A DNA stretch of 5,864 nucleotides from Thermoplasmata archaeon (lineage in GTDB: Archaea; Thermoplasmatota; Thermoplasmata; Thermoplasmatales; Thermoplasmataceae), in the NCBI GenBank assembly GCA_021802165.1, contig JAKAAU010000104.1:1-5864 (forward strand), given 5' to 3'. The first letter of the stretch is position 1; each line of letters opens with the position of its first letter. The position numbers were made by a program, and so were the translations under genes. The notes below the pieces were generated by a model. It saw only the letters and a program-made list of their open reading frames with translations, made no database searches and had not been told where the DNA came from. Positions 4,827 to 5,864 of the stretch are shown in pieces.

Positions 4827-5801
4827 ATGATAAGACCCTGTATCGTAGTATATAAGTTTGAAGCTGACGCTACTATTAAAAAGATGCGAGTACAGGGATT
4901 GCTTGATAATAATTTCCAGATAGACCAGGTTGGAGATGTTGTGTATATACCGTTAAGATCAGGATCAAACTCCACGAAAGTACATGATTTCCTTGAGAGA
5001 AAAAGTGATATTGACAGGATCATAGGAAGAATTTCAGCGAAAGGGATTGATACAGGGAATATATCATATGTAAGACTTGGTAATTCTCTAATTTTCAAGA
5101 ATAAAATTACAGTAAAGATTGCTAAAATATTTTTAGATTTACCTGGAATAAAAAATATATACTACGAAACGGGCAAAATCAGGGGCGTGAAAAGAAAACC
5201 ATCTCTGAAAAGATTATATGGAGATGGAGAGACAAGAGTAATAGAATATGGAATTACCTATGTTTTAGATTTGGAGAAGGTAATGTTCTCTCCAGGTAAT
5301 ATTAATACAAGAAGTAAAATGCTTTACATGAATTTTACGGGCTCGGTAGTAATAGATATGTTTTGCGGAATAGGTTATTTTTCATTGCCGGTCATAAAAA
5401 ACAGTATGCCGGCGAGAATGATATGCTGTGATATCAATAAGGACTCCATAGATTATTTAATTAAGAATATACATGAAAACAGGATAAATTATCCTGTTGA
5501 AATACTTACAGGAGATTCCAGATCAGTGCTTCCATTTATAAGTGCGGATTATATAATCATGGGAAACTTTAACAGCCCGGCATTTCTTAGCGCAGCCCTG
5601 ATTCGATCCAAAAGTGGAACGAAAATATCCATGCATTTCCTTGCAACAAGAGACAATATAGATTTTAGGGAAATTAATATAATTTATATGGCAAGAAAGA
5701 TAGGATATATAATTGAATGCATATCAAGGAGTATAGTGAAATCTGTTGGTCCCAACTATATTCATATAAATTCAATATTTATGGTACTCCGGATAATTTA
5801 A
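4827..5801 (+). CDS. taw2: tRNA-Phe wyosine-pathway aminocarboxypropyltransferase, Taw2/Tyw2-like (Trm5/Tyw2 family)
   Basis: Taw2 transfers the 3-amino-3-carboxypropyl group of S-adenosylmethionine onto the tricyclic wyosine base at G37 of tRNA-Phe, after Trm5 (m1G37) and Taw1. The 324-aa protein has an N-terminal region (1-110), then the family segment GIKNIYYETGKIRG (107-120), LYGDGETRVIEYG (130-142) and LDLEKVMFSPGN (147-158). The SAM-binding motif I is VVIDMFCGIGYFSLP (174-188), followed by acidic motif II CCDINKDS (200-207) and ADYIIMGN (240-247). MFSPGN and the IMG motif favour Tyw2/Taw2 over Trm5, which normally has FxPRLxxER and a later NLP. The last part, VGPNYIHI (307-314), matches the PGVWHV region of known Taw2. 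One departure: the usual GNxxER reads GNINTR (157-162). Start is supported by a TATA box at -27. An m1G37 methyltransferase (Trm5) is the main alternative. Confidence 0.78.
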   Translation: MIRPCIVVYKFEADATIKKMRVQGLLDNNFQIDQVGDVVYIPLRSGSNSTKVHDFLERKSDIDRIIGRISAKGIDTGNISYVRLGNSLIFKNKITVKIAKIFLDLPGIKNIYYETGKIRGVKRKPSLKRLYGDGETRVIEYGITYVLDLEKVMFSPGNINTRSKMLYMNFTGSVVIDMFCGIGYFSLPVIKNSMPARMICCDINKDSIDYLIKNIHENRINYPVEILTGDSRSVLPFISADYIIMGNFNSPAFLSAALIRSKSGTKISMHFLATRDNIDFREINIIYMARKIGYIIECISRSIVKSVGPNYIHINSIFMVLRII

Positions 5802-5808
5802 GGAAAAA

Positions 5809-5818
5809 TTAATAAATA
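5809..5818 (+). promoter_or_regulatory. TATA box before the partial gene at the window end
   Basis: TTAATAAATA lies at -28 to -19 relative to the ATG at 5837, preceded by an A-rich stretch. The distance fits the leaderless pattern of the other first genes here and supports that ATG as a true start. Confidence 0.5.
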
Positions 5819-5836
5819 CTTAATTTATTTGATTTG

Positions 5837-5864
5837 ATGGCAAATCATATTGATATTGATTTTA
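5837..5864 (+). CDS. Start of an unidentified gene (truncated by window end)
   Basis: Nine codons are visible (MANHIDIDF) before the window ends. The ATG is 35 nt after the Taw2-like stop codon on the same strand and has its own TATA-like element at the leaderless distance, so it is probably transcribed separately. Too little sequence is present to name a product. Confidence 0.42.

Noticed and set aside
4751..5098. Minus-strand 115-codon frame overlapping the Taw2-like gene start
   Set aside because: It is antisense to the recognised enzyme and its promoter region, and shows no known motif.
1..5864. CRISPR arrays, transposon ends or tandem repeats
   Set aside because: No regularly spaced direct repeats, no terminal inverted repeats with target duplications and no intact transposase were seen on either strand.

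Overview
The window looks like ordinary chromosomal sequence from a moderately AT-rich archaeon, most likely a Thermoplasmatales member of the Ferroplasma/Acidiplasma/Thermoplasma kind. The evidence is a Taw2-type wyosine-tRNA enzyme (an archaeal/eukaryal pathway), an archaeal DUF4870-type membrane protein, A/T-rich TATA-like boxes about 27 nt before start codons (suggesting leaderless mRNAs), Shine-Dalgarno motifs only at internal operon genes, and a tRNA 3' end with no encoded CCA. The exact genus cannot be fixed from sequence reading alone.

Layout. Bases 1-24 (+) are the 3' tail of a tRNA gene cut by the window edge, probably initiator tRNA-Met. Convergent to it, and touching it base to base, is the three-gene minus-strand operon hemL-hemC-hemD (2823 down to 25), with 10-nt and 14-nt overlaps. 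A 393-bp AT-rich intergenic region (2824-3216) separates hemL from a divergent small membrane protein (3217-3564, +). A 209-bp spacer (3565-3773) holds only a 27-codon possible micro-ORF. Then come an alpha/beta-hydrolase esterase (3774-4721, -), a 105-bp divergent promoter region, a Taw2-like tRNA-modifying enzyme (4827-5801, +), and the first nine codons of another plus-strand gene (5837 onward).

How the genes work together. HemL, HemC and HemD carry C5-pathway tetrapyrrole synthesis from glutamate-1-semialdehyde to 5-aminolevulinate (HemL) and from porphobilinogen to uroporphyrinogen III (HemC, HemD). The steps before and between them (HemA, HemB) are not encoded here. The remaining genes are singly transcribed and have no evident functional link: a membrane protein of unknown role, a soluble esterase and a tRNA-Phe modification enzyme.

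I found no mobile element, CRISPR array or clearly new system. The most noteworthy features are the zero-gap convergence of the tRNA and hemD, the contrast between leaderless and Shine-Dalgarno starts within the hem operon, and several inverted repeats in the hemL upstream region that could be regulatory.
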